A stretch of DNA of 64,000 nt from Variovorax sp. JS1663 (GCF_002157355.1 NZ_LYMK01000008.1:62001-126000); one strand, 5' to 3'; counted from the stretch's first letter, positions 10,860-19,978 are shown. The notes: generated by a model not told the origin, from the letters alone. A program made the numbers and translations.

Positions 10860-12103
10860 GCGCGAATGATCCCGTGATCGCCGTCGTCGGTGGCGGCCCG
10901 GCAGGCCTGATGGCCGCCGAGGTGCTGAGCGCGCGGGGGGTGGCGGTGCACCTCTACGACGCCATGCCCTCGGTCGGGCGCAAGTTCCTGCTGGCCGGCC
11001 GCGGCGGGCTGAACCTCACGCATTCGGAGCCCTTCGAGCGCTTCGCCGGCCGTTTCGGCAAACGGAGCGCGCAGATCGAGCCGCTGCTGCGCGCCTTCGG
11101 TCCCGAGGCGCTGTGCGCGTGGGTGCACGGCCTCGGCATCCAGACCTTCGTCGGCACCTCGGGCCGCGTGTTCCCCACCGACATGAAGGCCGCGCCGCTG
11201 CTGCGCGCGTGGATGCATCGGCTGCGCGAGGCCGGCGTGCACTTTCACATGCGCCATCGCTGGCTCGGCTGGTCCGATGCGGGCGCCCTGCGCTTTGCCT
11301 CACCTGAAGGCAAGGTGGAGATCGAGCCCGAGGCCACCGTCCTGGCCCTCGGCGGTGCGAGCTGGCCGCGGTTGGGCTCCGACGGCGCCTGGGTGCCCTG
11401 GCTGGTTGCGCGCGGCGTGGCCGTGGCGCCGCTGCTGCCGGCCAACTGCGGCTTCGACATCGGCTGGACGCCGTACTTCGCCGAGCGCTTCGCCGGCAAG
11501 CCCTTCAAGTCGGTCGCGGTCTCCGCGGCCGATGCGCAGGGCGGGCGCTTCGCGCGCAAGGGCGAGTTCGTCGCGACGGCCACTGGCATCGAAGGCAGCC
11601 TGGTCTATGCGGCCTCCGCGCTCCTGCGCGACCAGATCGTTGCGGAGGGCAGCGCCACGCTCTGGCTGGACCTGCTGCCGGACCGCAGTGCCGAGCAGGT
11701 GCATGCCGCGGTGCTGCATCCGCGCGGCGCCCGCTCGGTGGCCAGCCATCTCAAGAGCCGCCTCGGGCTGGAAGGCATCAAGACCGCGGTGCTCCACGAG
11801 GTGTTGACCCGCGAACAGATGCACGAGCCGGAGACGCTGGCCCGCACCATCAAGGCGCTGCCGCTCAGGCTGGTGGCGGCACGGCCCATCGACGAGGCGA
11901 TCAGCAGCGCCGGTGGCGTGCGCTTCGAGGCGCTCGATTCCCACCTGATGAGCATGGCGCTGCCCGGCGTGTTCTGTGCCGGCGAGATGCTCGACTGGGA
12001 GGCGCCCACGGGGGGCTACCTGCTGACGGCCTCCATGGCCAGCGGCGTGGTGGCTGCGCAGGGGGTGCTGCGACGGCTGCGCCCACCGCGTACGGAATCA
12101 TGA
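10856..12103 (+). CDS. BaiN/HI0933-like FAD flavoprotein (TIGR03862-type)
   Basis: This 415-residue protein begins with a dinucleotide-binding motif (VVGGGPAGLMAAEVLSARG) and the family motif GRKFLLAGRGGLNLTHSE. Near the C-terminus is the second FAD motif (GVFCAGEMLDWEAPTGGYL). It belongs to the HI0933/BaiN family of flavin oxidoreductases, whose cellular substrates are mostly unknown. Its ATG overlaps the stop of the fused nuclease-helicase as ATGA, implying translational coupling and a shared transcript. Length and motifs are complete. The precise reaction cannot be inferred. Confidence 0.88.
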   Translation: MSANDPVIAVVGGGPAGLMAAEVLSARGVAVHLYDAMPSVGRKFLLAGRGGLNLTHSEPFERFAGRFGKRSAQIEPLLRAFGPEALCAWVHGLGIQTFVGTSGRVFPTDMKAAPLLRAWMHRLREAGVHFHMRHRWLGWSDAGALRFASPEGKVEIEPEATVLALGGASWPRLGSDGAWVPWLVARGVAVAPLLPANCGFDIGWTPYFAERFAGKPFKSVAVSAADAQGGRFARKGEFVATATGIEGSLVYAASALLRDQIVAEGSATLWLDLLPDRSAEQVHAAVLHPRGARSVASHLKSRLGLEGIKTAVLHEVLTREQMHEPETLARTIKALPLRLVAARPIDEAISSAGGVRFEALDSHLMSMALPGVFCAGEMLDWEAPTGGYLLTASMASGVVAAQGVLRRLRPPRTES

Positions 12104-12182
12104 AATTGAATACTTCTGGCTGAAGTGCATTTGTTTGCACGGGCTAAGACAATCGCGGGTTGCCCTGAGGCGGCCCCCATCC

Positions 12183-12464
12183 ATGTATCCGCACGTCGAC
12201 ATCAAGAAAATCAGAGACAGGTACTTCAACTACAGCGTCAGCACCGGCAACGCGGACGATCGGTACGTGCGGCAGGGGCTGCGCTCCATCGCGGAGTGCC
12301 TGCACGATGCGGCGACCGCGCTCGGCACCCATTTCCCGGTGGCAGCCATCAGCTATGAGGGGCGTGCACTGGGCTGCTATCACGTGGCGAACATGGAGCA
12401 CAAGACGGTGGCGTTGGCGCAGACCCTGCTGGCGAAGCTGGAGCGTTTCAAGATCTCGGCATGA
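12183..12464 (+). CDS. Small hypothetical protein
   Basis: This predicted soluble protein of 93 residues begins MYPHVDIKKIRDRYFNYSVS. I recognise no family. It is acidic to neutral, has no membrane segment or signal peptide, and shows no cysteine pairs or nucleotide-binding motif. The ATG at 12183 was preferred to one 48 bases upstream because the extra residues look unlike protein. It stands 80 bases after the flavoprotein gene and ends just before a strong terminator, so it closes that transcript. Codon use matches its neighbours, supporting a real gene. Confidence 0.6.
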   Translation: MYPHVDIKKIRDRYFNYSVSTGNADDRYVRQGLRSIAECLHDAATALGTHFPVAAISYEGRALGCYHVANMEHKTVALAQTLLAKLERFKISA

Positions 12465-12490
12465 GCGGGGCCGCGACTGGATGGCCGAAC

Positions 12491-12521
12491 AAAAAAGCCG
12501 CGCTGGACAGCGCGGCTTTTT
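12491..12521. terminator. Bidirectional intrinsic terminator
   Basis: A perfect stem (arms 12492-12504 and 12509-12521, loop GGAC) is flanked by a T-run on the plus strand and by six A's (T's on the minus strand). It can therefore end both the plus-strand hypothetical gene and the minus-strand SRP RNA. Confidence 0.9.
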
Positions 12522-12536
12522 GCTTTTGATGTGAGG

Positions 12537-12634
12537 TTGACGAGCCTTACCCCCGGCACTGGCTACGCAGTTAGGGCTGCTTGGTTCCCCACCTGACCCG
12601 GTTGGCCACTTCACCATGCGGGGAGGCCCGTCAG
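12537..12634 (-). ncRNA. ffs: Bacterial small signal recognition particle RNA (4.5S)
   Basis: On the minus strand the conserved SRP domain IV hairpin is plain. GTCAGGTGGGG with a GGAA tetraloop and the AAGCAGCC side lie at 12575-12597. The ends pair as GACGGGCCT near 12625-12633 with AGGCTCGTC near 12539-12547. The length of roughly 98 bases fits the 4.5S class. It binds Ffh and targets nascent membrane proteins to FtsY. A TACAAT -10 box lies 6 bases before the predicted 5' end and a terminator follows the 3' end. In Burkholderiales the gene is often close to dnaX, as here, although a protease gene now separates them. The ends are approximate by a few bases. Confidence 0.92.
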
Positions 12635-12639
12635 CCGCC

Positions 12640-12645
12640 ATTGTA
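12640..12645 (-). promoter_or_regulatory. Probable -10 box of ffs
   Basis: TACAAT on the minus strand sits about 7 bases before the expected first base of the SRP RNA. No strong -35 hexamer is seen 17 bases upstream. Confidence 0.55.
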
Positions 12646-12669
12646 GGCGAGGCCTCGATGCCCTCCGGC

Positions 12670-13788
12670 TCACCAGGCCATCAGCGAGGTCTCGAGGGCC
12701 GCGTCGGCGTAGTAGAGGCGCACGCCCACCAGGTAGCGCCGACCCTTCTGCAGGCGCATGCTCACGCGCGCATTCAGGTCGGTGCCGCTGTCGTCGTTGC
12801 CCGCGATCTGCACATTGCCCGTCGACGTGACCTCGAACAGCACCAGCACCGTGTCGGAGGTGCCGAAGGTGCCGATGCTGTAGGTCCGCGTGCGCGGCGG
12901 CGTGAACTCGAAGTTGCGGGTCTCGCCGGCCTTGAGCTTGAGCAACTGCGACAGGCCCACCTTCAGCGTGCCCGTGGCCGGCGCGCGCACGCCCGGATAG
13001 GACTCCACCACCCAGGCCTTGTCGGCGTAGGAAAGGCCGCCCTTGGGCACCAGACCGTTGCGGTACTGCGCGGGGGCGTCGATCAGGCCAGGCTCGAACT
13101 GGTATTCCATGACGGAGTCGGGGTCCCAGGTCGTGCCCTTGACTTCGGTGGTCGGGATCTTGCGCAGGATGTTCCACTCGATCTGCTGCTCGTGCCAGTT
13201 GTTCGGCGGGCCCGAGAAGTAGTCGAGCACCGCCTGACGGTTCCAGGTGATGCCGGCATGGGGGTTCTGGTGCTCGTGCTCCAGGCCCAGCGTGTGGCCG
13301 ATCTCGTGCAGGGCGGTGTCGCGGCCGTAGTCGGTGTTCAACGGCCAGCCGAAGTTCATGGTGCGCTGCAGCGGGTCGCGCACCGTCAGCAGGTCGCGTC
13401 CCACGTAGGACCAGGATCCGTCCTGCGGGTCGAAGCCGATGCGCACGGCCGCGTCCTCGGCCGTCTCGACGCGCCGGAAGGAGATGCCGATCCCGAGCTT
13501 GGCCCAGGTCTCGAAGGATTCCTCCACCGCCTCGGTGTCGGCACTGTTGCCGAGCCAGGCGGCAGGCACCGTATCGCCGCGCTTGTAGCAGTAGTAGGTG
13601 AGCTGCGTGCCGTTCACCCACTTCTTGCTCGCGGCCAGTATGGCGGCGGCCCGGCCCGCCGAGACGCCGCTGTCGAACTGGCGCACCGTCTGGATCGGCT
13701 GGGCGCAATAGCGGCGCGCGCCGGCGGGTTGCGGCTTGGCTTTTCCGGCCGCGGGTGCGCGCGCGGCCCTGGGGTGCGCAGTGGGCAT
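12670..13788 (-). CDS. Zincin-type metalloprotease (M12/astacin-like) with C-terminal beta-domain
   Basis: This 372-residue protein carries the extended zinc motif HEIGHTLGLEHEH around residue 159, with a likely Met-turn in DSVMEYQF. These are marks of the metzincin peptidases. The last 95 residues look like a beta-sandwich of the PPC type (repeated short strands, ending YLVGVRLYYADAALETSLM). The start at 13788 is set by AAGGAG at ideal distance; an ATG 24 bases upstream lacks one. There is no signal peptide or visible membrane segment, unusual for this class. It may act in the cytoplasm or leave by a route that needs no cleaved signal. It lies between ffs and dnaX and reads against dnaX, suggesting an insertion. 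Confidence 0.82.
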   Translation of the reverse strand: MPTAHPRAARAPAAGKAKPQPAGARRYCAQPIQTVRQFDSGVSAGRAAAILAASKKWVNGTQLTYYCYKRGDTVPAAWLGNSADTEAVEESFETWAKLGIGISFRRVETAEDAAVRIGFDPQDGSWSYVGRDLLTVRDPLQRTMNFGWPLNTDYGRDTALHEIGHTLGLEHEHQNPHAGITWNRQAVLDYFSGPPNNWHEQQIEWNILRKIPTTEVKGTTWDPDSVMEYQFEPGLIDAPAQYRNGLVPKGGLSYADKAWVVESYPGVRAPATGTLKVGLSQLLKLKAGETRNFEFTPPRTRTYSIGTFGTSDTVLVLFEVTSTGNVQIAGNDDSGTDLNARVSMRLQKGRRYLVGVRLYYADAALETSLMAW

Positions 13789-13904
13789 GTCGGGCTCCTT
13801 GAAAAGGCCCATGTCATGCTAGGGGCGATACGGTGAAAATCTATAAGTAAAAAGGCCTATGTCTAGTCGAGAGGTCAACCGATGCGACAACCTAGAATGC
13901 GTCG

Positions 13905-15746
13905 ATGGCCTATCTCGTGCTCGCTCGCAAACACCGCCCCAGGACCTTCAGCGAGATGGTGGGCCAGGAACACGTGGTGCAGGCCCTCGAGAACGCGCTG
14001 ACCTCCCAGCGGCTGCACCATGCCTACCTCTTCACCGGCACCCGCGGGGTCGGCAAGACCACCGTCTCGCGGATCCTGGCCAAGTCGCTCAATTGCCAGG
14101 GGCCGGACGGGGAGGGCGGCATCACGGCCGCGCCCTGCGGCGTCTGCCAGGCCTGCCAGGACATCGATGCCGGCCGCTTCGTCGACTACACCGAGCTGGA
14201 CGCCGCCTCCAACCGCGGCGTGGACGAGGTCCAGGCCCTGCTGGAGCAGGCGGTCTACAAGCCGGTGCAGGGGCGCTTCAAGGTCTTCATGATCGACGAG
14301 GTGCACATGCTCACCGGCCATGCCTTCAACGCCATGCTGAAGACGCTGGAGGAGCCGCCGGAATACCTCAAGTTCGTGCTGGCCACCACCGATCCGCAGA
14401 AGGTGCCGGTGACGGTGCTATCGCGCTGCCTGCAATTCAACCTGCGGCCGATGGCCCCCGAGACGGTGCTGGAGCATCTCACCCGCGTGCTGCAGGCCGA
14501 GACCGTGCCGGCCGAGCCGCATGCGCTGCGGCTGATCGCCCGCGGCGCCCGCGGCTCCATGCGCGACGCCCTCTCGCTGACGGACCAGGCCATCGCCTTC
14601 GGCAACGGCGAACTGACCGAAGGCGGCGTGCGCCAGATGCTGGGCAGCGTGGACCGCGGCCACGTGTTCCGCCTGATCGAGGCCCTGGCCCGGGGCGACG
14701 GCCGCACGGTGGTCGAGACCGCCGAGGGCCTGCGCCGCGACGGCCTCTCGGCCGCTTCCACCCTGGAGGAGATGACGGCCGTGCTGCAGGGCATGGCTGT
14801 GCTGCAGGCCGTGCCCGCGCGCGCCGAGGCCGTCGACGCGACCGACCCGGATGCCGCCGAGACTGCGCGCCTGGCCGCCGCCATGCCGCCGGACGAGACG
14901 CAGCTGCTCTACAGCCTGTGCCTCCACGGGCGTAGCGAGCTGGGCCTGGCACCCGATGAATACGCCGCGCTCACCATGGTGCTGCTGCGCCTGCTGGCCT
15001 TCAAGCCGGCGGAAGCGAGAGGGGCAAGCGAAGCGGCCGCGGCGGAAAAAAAAACTCTGAATGAAGCTCCCGCGCCCGTATCGGCGCCTGCGCGTATGCA
15101 GTCGCCGCGGCCGCTGGAGGACAAGCCGGCACCCGCGGCCGTCGCGCCTGCATCACCTGGGGTCGCCCCGGATGCGCCGCATGCGGCCCCGCCCGGTCAT
15201 CGGCTGCCGGTACGCGAGGAGGGCCGCTTCGGCGCTGCCCCCGTCGCGCCCGACGTGGAGCCCGTGGCGGCGGCCAAGGTGCTGGCCATGCCGGTACGCG
15301 TCCAGCCCCCGCCTGGCGCGCGCGATGCCGCACGCGAAGCGCCGCCAGTCCCCATCGAGCCGAGTGAGGAGGGCGACTTCTGGTACGCCACCGTCACGCA
15401 GCTCGTGGCGGCCGAGGCGATCGCCGCACTGGCGCGTGAGCTGGCGCTGCAGTCGCAGCTGGTGGCGCGCGACGTCGACCAGTGGCTGCTGCGCGTGGAG
15501 CGCGAGTCGCTCAACCAGGCGAGCAGCCGCGAGAAACTGCAGACCGCGCTCGCGGGCCTCGGCCACGGCGTCAAGCTGGCGATCGAGATCGGCGCCGTGG
15601 CCGACAGCCCGGCACGCCGCAACAAGCAGGCGGCCGAGGCGCGGCAGCGCGAGGCCGAGGAGGCGATCCGCAGCGACCCCGACGTGCAGTCCATGATGCG
15701 TGACTGGGACGCGCGAATCGTGCCGGGCTCGCTGAAGCCCGCCTGA
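13905..15746 (+). CDS. dnaX: DNA polymerase III subunits gamma and tau
   Basis: This 613-residue protein has the clamp-loader ATPase at its N-terminus (Walker [17 protein letters not shown], zinc module with four cysteines near residues 65-85, [18 protein letters not shown]). A Pro/Ala-rich linker follows from about residue 370, and a C-terminal domain contacts the polymerase core ([16 protein letters not shown]). It loads the sliding clamp and holds the replisome together. A run of nine A's at 15046-15054, right at the start of the linker, could slip to give a short gamma form. The ATG at 13905 begins with the invariant [12 protein letters not shown]. The order dnaX-ybaB-recR follows, the classic operon. 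Confidence 0.97.
   Translation: MAYLVLARKHRPRTFSEMVGQEHVVQALENALTSQRLHHAYLFTGTRGVGKTTVSRILAKSLNCQGPDGEGGITAAPCGVCQACQDIDAGRFVDYTELDAASNRGVDEVQALLEQAVYKPVQGRFKVFMIDEVHMLTGHAFNAMLKTLEEPPEYLKFVLATTDPQKVPVTVLSRCLQFNLRPMAPETVLEHLTRVLQAETVPAEPHALRLIARGARGSMRDALSLTDQAIAFGNGELTEGGVRQMLGSVDRGHVFRLIEALARGDGRTVVETAEGLRRDGLSAASTLEEMTAVLQGMAVLQAVPARAEAVDATDPDAAETARLAAAMPPDETQLLYSLCLHGRSELGLAPDEYAALTMVLLRLLAFKPAEARGASEAAAAEKKTLNEAPAPVSAPARMQSPRPLEDKPAPAAVAPASPGVAPDAPHAAPPGHRLPVREEGRFGAAPVAPDVEPVAAAKVLAMPVRVQPPPGARDAAREAPPVPIEPSEEGDFWYATVTQLVAAEAIAALARELALQSQLVARDVDQWLLRVERESLNQASSREKLQTALAGLGHGVKLAIEIGAVADSPARRNKQAAEARQREAEEAIRSDPDVQSMMRDWDARIVPGSLKPA
15046..15064 (+). other. A9 slippage site in dnaX with stops in both other frames
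   Basis: Nine consecutive A's fall after codon 381 (GAA). Gaining one A leads to a TGA at 15062-15064. Losing one leads to a TGA at 15058-15060. Either slip ends the protein within a few codons, giving a gamma-like clamp-loader subunit. A purine-rich GAGAGGGG lies about 22 bases upstream. Confidence 0.6.
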
Positions 15747-15784
15747 TCTTTTTTCCTTATCAATCAACGACGACAGGACCAACG

Positions 15785-16117
15785 ATGTTCAACAAAGGAC
15801 AACTGGCCGGCCTCATGAAGCAGGCCCAGGCGATGCAGGACAACCTCAAGAAGGCGCAGGAAGAGCTGGCCACCATCGAGGTGGAAGGCGAATCGGGCGC
15901 CGGCCTGGTGAAGGTGGTGATGACCTGCAAGCACGACGTCAAGCGCGTCACCATCGACCCCAGCCTGCTGGCCGACGACAAGGACATGCTGGAGGACCTC
16001 GTCGCCGCCGCCTTCAACGCCGCGGTGCGCAAGGCCGAGGAGACCAGCGAGCAGAAGATGGGCAAGCTCGCCGCCGGCATGCCGGGCCTGCCCCCCGGCA
16101 TGAAGCTGCCGTTCTGA
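15785..16117 (+). CDS. ybaB: YbaB/EbfC nucleoid-associated protein
   Basis: The protein has 110 residues and begins [20 protein letters not shown], the helical coiled segment of the family. The core [16 protein letters not shown] and the Pro/Gly-rich end [11 protein letters not shown] follow. Dimers bind DNA like tweezers, and the gene nearly always sits between dnaX and recR, as it does here. The gap to dnaX is 38 bases and to recR 7 bases. AGGA precedes the ATG at suitable spacing. Nothing is odd about length or composition. Confidence 0.96.
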   Translation: MFNKGQLAGLMKQAQAMQDNLKKAQEELATIEVEGESGAGLVKVVMTCKHDVKRVTIDPSLLADDKDMLEDLVAAAFNAAVRKAEETSEQKMGKLAAGMPGLPPGMKLPF

Positions 16118-16124
16118 GCCCCGC

Positions 16125-16715
16125 GTGGCAGATTCCGGTGCTCTCGACACCCTGATCGAGGCCTTGCGCCGCCTTCCGGGCGTCGGCGCGAAGTCGGCCT
16201 CGCGCATGGCCTTCCACCTGCTGCAGCACGACCGCGAGGGCACCCGCGTGCTGGCGCGCGCGCTGGAGCAGGCGGCGGCCCATGTGCAGCACTGCGAGCG
16301 CTGCAACACCTTCACCGAGGCGCCCGTGTGCAGCGTGTGCCTGGACGCGCGCCGCGACGCGACCAAGCTGTGCGTGGTCGAGACGCCGGCCGACCAGGCC
16401 GCGCTGGAGCGCACCGGCGCCTTCCGCGGCTACTACTTCGTCCTGATGGGCAAGCTCAGTCCGCTCGACGGCATCGGGCCCAAGGACATCGGCCTGGCCC
16501 GCCTGTTCGAGCGCGCGCTCGACGGCCACGTGAGCGAGGTGATCCTCGCCACCAACTTCACCGCCGAGGGCGAGGCCACCGCGCACGTGATCGGCGAGGC
16601 GCTCCGACAGCGCGGCCTGTCGGTGACGCGGCTCGCGCGCGGCGTGCCGGCGGGCAGCGAGCTCGAGTACGTGGACCTCGGCACCATCGCCCACGCGCTG
16701 GTGGACCGGCGCTGA
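16125..16715 (+). CDS. recR: Recombination mediator RecR
   Basis: The protein has 196 residues. It contains the helix-hairpin-helix [19 protein letters not shown], a four-cysteine zinc finger (CERCNTF then CSVC), a Toprim domain ([18 protein letters not shown]) and a C-terminal Walker-like segment. RecR with RecO and RecF loads RecA at gaps. Translation begins at a GTG at 16125; the family start is there and no ATG fits better. It ends five bases before the next gene, so the operon appears to continue. Confidence 0.96.
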   Translation: MADSGALDTLIEALRRLPGVGAKSASRMAFHLLQHDREGTRVLARALEQAAAHVQHCERCNTFTEAPVCSVCLDARRDATKLCVVETPADQAALERTGAFRGYYFVLMGKLSPLDGIGPKDIGLARLFERALDGHVSEVILATNFTAEGEATAHVIGEALRQRGLSVTRLARGVPAGSELEYVDLGTIAHALVDRR

Positions 16716-16719
16716 GACC

Positions 16720-17112
16720 ATGCGCATCCCGGTGCTCACGCTGGCCTACTGGTGCGTGCTCGCCGCGGTGCTGCTGCCCTATCTCGCGGCCTACATCGCC
16801 AAGGCCGGTGCCTTCCGCCTGCGCGACAACCAGGCGCCGCGCGAATGGGTGACGCGCCAGAGCGGCTGGCGCGCGCGGGCCCTCGGCGCGCAGAACAACA
16901 GCTTCGAGGGCCTGCCCTTCTTCATCGGTGCGATCGTCATCGCGCACCAGCTCGGCGCGGCGCAGGCGTGGCTGGATCTGCTGGCGGCAGCCTACGTGCT
17001 GCTGCGCATCGTCTACATCGCGCTCTACATCCGCGGCTTCGGCAGCGCGCGCAGCGCGGTCTGGACGCTCGCGTTCGCAGTCAACATCGCGATCCTTTTC
17101 ACCGGCCGTTAG
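16720..17112 (+). CDS. MAPEG-family membrane protein
   Basis: The protein has 130 residues and four predicted membrane helices. Between helices 1 and 2 it has the family features RDNQAPREW and AQNNSFEGLPFFIGA (the NxxE-type element that binds glutathione in relatives). Bacterial MAPEG proteins are related to microsomal glutathione transferases and leukotriene synthases, but most bacterial members have no assigned reaction. It follows recR by four bases and may be co-transcribed. No cleavable signal is apparent beyond the first helix. Confidence 0.85.
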   Translation: MRIPVLTLAYWCVLAAVLLPYLAAYIAKAGAFRLRDNQAPREWVTRQSGWRARALGAQNNSFEGLPFFIGAIVIAHQLGAAQAWLDLLAAAYVLLRIVYIALYIRGFGSARSAVWTLAFAVNIAILFTGR

Positions 17113-17227
17113 TGGCCTTCATGCTTACGTGGAAACCCGCACGGGATGTCCCCGATGCCGGTCCGCGGGGCACGCCCCTAAGCTCGATTCGAACTACACG
17201 AACCAGAGAGCCCGCGGGCGTCGTCTC

Positions 17228-18274
17228 ATGCTCCATCGCCGTCGCTTCACCGTTGCCGCCGCGACCCTGGGTGCCGCCTCCTCCATCGCCGTGCCGTTGT
17301 GGGTGCGTGCGCAGCAGGCCCGGATCGAGAAGCCGAGGCTTTCCATTGCCGTGGGCGGCAAGGCCGCCTTCTACTACCTGCCACTGACCATCTCCGAGCA
17401 GTTGGGCTACTTCAAGGCCGAGGGTCTGGACGTCGAGATCTCCGACTTCGCCGGCGGTGCGCGCGCATTGCAGGCGGTGGTGGGCGGCTCGGCCGACGTG
17501 TGCTCGGGCGCCTACGAGCACACCATCAACCTGCAGGCCAAGAACCAGGTCTTCCAGTCCTTCGTGCTGCAGGGCCGCGCGCCGCAGATCGCGATCGGGG
17601 TGTCGACCAAGAACATGGCGGGTTACACGGGCATCGCCGACCTCAAGGGCAAGAAGATCGGCGTGTCGGCGCCTGGCTCGTCCACCAACATGGTGGCCAA
17701 CCTGCTGCTCTCGCGCGGCGGGCTCAAGGCCAGCGACGTGAGCTTCATCGGCGTGGGCGTGGCCGCCGGTGCGCTGACGGCGCTGCGCTCGGGCCAGATC
17801 GATGCGATCAGCAACACCGATCCGGTGATGACCATGCTCGAGCAGAAGGGCGACGTGAAGATCATCAGCGACACGCGCACGCTGAAGGGCACGCAGGAGG
17901 TGTTCGGCGGCCCGATGCCGGCGGCCTGCCTCTACGCGCCGGCCGAGTTCGTGCAGAAGCATCCCAACACCTGCCAGGCACTGGCCAACGCGATCGTGCA
18001 CGGCCTCAAGTGGCTGCAGACGGCCGGCCCGGGCGACATCATCAAGACCGTGCCCGAGACCTACCTGCTCGGCGACCGCGCGCTGTACCTCGCGTCCTTC
18101 GACAAGGTGCGCGAGGCGATCGCGACCGACGGGATGATCCCGGCCGAGGGCCCGAAGACCGCGCTGGCCGCGATCGCGAGCTTCGACACCACGGTGAAGG
18201 CCGACAGGATCGACCTCGGCAAGACCTACACCAACGATTTCGCGCGCCGCGCGAAAGAACGCTTCAAAGCCTGA
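17228..18274 (+). CDS. ABC transporter solute-binding protein, NitT/TauT (SsuA-like) class
   Basis: This 348-residue protein opens with a twin-arginine-like signal (HRRRFTVAAATLGAASS), so it may be exported folded by Tat. The mature part has the class pattern AFYYLPLTISEQLGYFKAEG, a nearby GGARALQAVVGGSADV, and KGKKIGVSAPGSSTNM. Such proteins bind nitrate, sulfonates, taurine or thiamine precursors in the periplasm. The ligand is not clear here. The ATG at 17228 begins the signal. The ATPase and permease follow on the same strand, but an intrinsic terminator stands between, which would let this gene be expressed in excess of its partners. Confidence 0.88.
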   Translation: MLHRRRFTVAAATLGAASSIAVPLWVRAQQARIEKPRLSIAVGGKAAFYYLPLTISEQLGYFKAEGLDVEISDFAGGARALQAVVGGSADVCSGAYEHTINLQAKNQVFQSFVLQGRAPQIAIGVSTKNMAGYTGIADLKGKKIGVSAPGSSTNMVANLLLSRGGLKASDVSFIGVGVAAGALTALRSGQIDAISNTDPVMTMLEQKGDVKIISDTRTLKGTQEVFGGPMPAACLYAPAEFVQKHPNTCQALANAIVHGLKWLQTAGPGDIIKTVPETYLLGDRALYLASFDKVREAIATDGMIPAEGPKTALAAIASFDTTVKADRIDLGKTYTNDFARRAKERFKA

Positions 18275-18290
18275 GTTGCCGCTTTCTCGA

Positions 18291-18314
18291 CCCGGCCCCG
18301 GCCGGGTTTTTTTT
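18291..18314 (+). terminator. Intrinsic terminator between binding protein and ATPase genes
   Basis: A six-pair GC stem (CCCGGC at 18291-18296 and GCCGGG at 18301-18306) is followed by eight T's. It sits 17 bases after the binding-protein stop and 16 bases before the ATPase start, inside what is otherwise one operon. Confidence 0.8.
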
Positions 18315-18329
18315 GCATTCATCGCCGAC

Positions 18330-19145
18330 ATGTCCGACTACGCGCTTGAGCTGCTCGACATCAGCTGCACCTTCCGGGCCAAGGACGAGCCCGGGCAGCG
18401 CTACACCGCGGTGGCGGGCACCTCGTTGCGTGTGCGTGCGGGGGAGTTCGTGTCGGTGGTCGGGCCCACCGGCTGCGGCAAGTCGACGCTGCTCAACGTG
18501 GGGGCGGGCCTGCTCGAGCCTTCCTCGGGCTCGGTGAAAGTCTTCGGCCAGCCGCTGGCAGGCATCAACAGCCGCGCGGGCTACATGTTCCAGTCCGAGG
18601 CCCTGATGCCCTGGCGCAGTGCGCTCGCCAACGTGATGCTGGGTCTGCAGTACCGCGGCGTGTCCGAGAAGGAGGCGAGGGCACAGGCACAGCAATGGCT
18701 GGCGCGCGTGGGCCTGGCCGGCTTCGGCGACCGCTACCCGCACCAGCTCTCCGGCGGCATGCGCAAGCGCACCGCGCTGGCCCAGGTGCTGGCGCTGGAT
18801 CCGGACATCATCCTCATGGACGAGCCTTTCAGTGCGCTCGACGTGCAGACGCGGCAGCTGATGGAAAACGAGGTGCTGGACCTCTGGGCTGCCAAGAAAA
18901 AGGCGGTGTTGTTCATCACGCACGACCTCGACGAGGCGATCGCGATGAGCGACCGCGTGGTGGTGCTCTCGGCGGGGCCTGCCACCCACCCCATCGGCGA
19001 GTTCGTCATCGACCTGGCCCGCCCGCGCGACGTGGCCGAGGTGCGCACGCATCCGCGCTTCGTCGAGCTGCACACCCAGATCTGGGGCGTGCTGCGCGAC
19101 GAGGTGCTCAAGGGCTATGCCCAGCAGCTGAAGAAAGCGGCCTGA
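18330..19145 (+). CDS. ABC transporter ATP-binding protein (NitT/TauT class)
   Basis: This 271-residue protein has Walker A GPTGCGKST, Q-loop YMFQSEALMPW, signature LSGGMRKRTALAQVL, Walker B IILMDEPFSALD and the H-loop FITHDLDEAIAMSD. These match the SsuB/TauB branch. The start at 18330 (MSDYALELLDISC) is chosen over an upstream ATG that would lie within the terminator region. It powers the permease encoded next, with which it shares a TGATG junction (1-base overlap). Confidence 0.92.
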   Translation: MSDYALELLDISCTFRAKDEPGQRYTAVAGTSLRVRAGEFVSVVGPTGCGKSTLLNVGAGLLEPSSGSVKVFGQPLAGINSRAGYMFQSEALMPWRSALANVMLGLQYRGVSEKEARAQAQQWLARVGLAGFGDRYPHQLSGGMRKRTALAQVLALDPDIILMDEPFSALDVQTRQLMENEVLDLWAAKKKAVLFITHDLDEAIAMSDRVVVLSAGPATHPIGEFVIDLARPRDVAEVRTHPRFVELHTQIWGVLRDEVLKGYAQQLKKAA

Positions 19146-19978
19146 TGAAGCTGTGGCCGCACGAAGGCAACGCGCGGGCCTGGCAGGTGCTGCTGCTCGT
19201 CGTGCTGCTGGTGCTGTGGCACCTGGCGTCGCGCGACACGCAGGTCGCCTTCTTCCTGGGCGAGCCGATCAAGGTGGCGGGGCGGATCTGGAGCTGGTTC
19301 CTGCCCGTCGCCCTGGCGCCGAATGCGCTCTTTCCTGAAGGGCTGCCGGGCAATGCCGACATCTACCGGCATCTGGGCGTCACGCTGCTGGAGACGGTGC
19401 TGGCCTTCGGCATCGGCACCCTGCTGGGGCTGGGCTGCGGGCTCTGGCTGGCGCTGGCGCCGACCGCCAGCCTCATCCTCGACCCCTACATCAAGGCCGC
19501 GAATTCCATGCCGCGGGTGATCCTGGCGCCCATCTTCGCGCTGTGGTTCGGGTTAGGCATCTGGAGCAAGGTAGCGCTGGCGGTCACGCTGGTGTTCTTC
19601 ATCGTGTTCTTCAACGTCTACCAAGGCGTGCGCGAGGTCAGCCCGGTGGTGCTGGCCAATGCGCGCATGCTCGGTGCCAGCCGGCGGCAACTGCTGCGCA
19701 CGGTTTACCTGCCGAGCGCGACCAGCTGGGTCTTCTCCAGCCTGCACACTTCGGTGGGCCTGGCATTCGTCGGTGCCGTAGTGGGCGAATACCTGGGCTC
19801 GGCGCGCGGCGTCGGCTACCTGATCCTGCAGGCCGAGGGCACCTTCGACGTCAACACCGTGTTCGCCGGCATCGCAGTGCTCACCGCCTTCGCGCTGGTG
19901 CTCGACGGCCTGGTGGGCCTGATCGAGCGGCGGCTCATGAAGTGGCAGCCCAGAAGCGGCGAGACCGAGAAGATCTGA
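19145..19978 (+). CDS. ABC transporter permease (NitT/TauT class)
   Basis: The protein has 277 residues and about six membrane helices. The coupling (EAA) loop reads ANARMLGASRRQLLRTVYLP, as in SsuC/TauC. It forms the membrane channel for the solute caught by the protein encoded at 17228. An unusually long periplasmic stretch follows helix 1 (FLPVALAPNALFPEGLPGNA). Translation starts inside the ATPase stop codon. Substrate class cannot be narrowed from these genes alone. Confidence 0.9.
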   Translation: MKLWPHEGNARAWQVLLLVVLLVLWHLASRDTQVAFFLGEPIKVAGRIWSWFLPVALAPNALFPEGLPGNADIYRHLGVTLLETVLAFGIGTLLGLGCGLWLALAPTASLILDPYIKAANSMPRVILAPIFALWFGLGIWSKVALAVTLVFFIVFFNVYQGVREVSPVVLANARMLGASRRQLLRTVYLPSATSWVFSSLHTSVGLAFVGAVVGEYLGSARGVGYLILQAEGTFDVNTVFAGIAVLTAFALVLDGLVGLIERRLMKWQPRSGETEKI

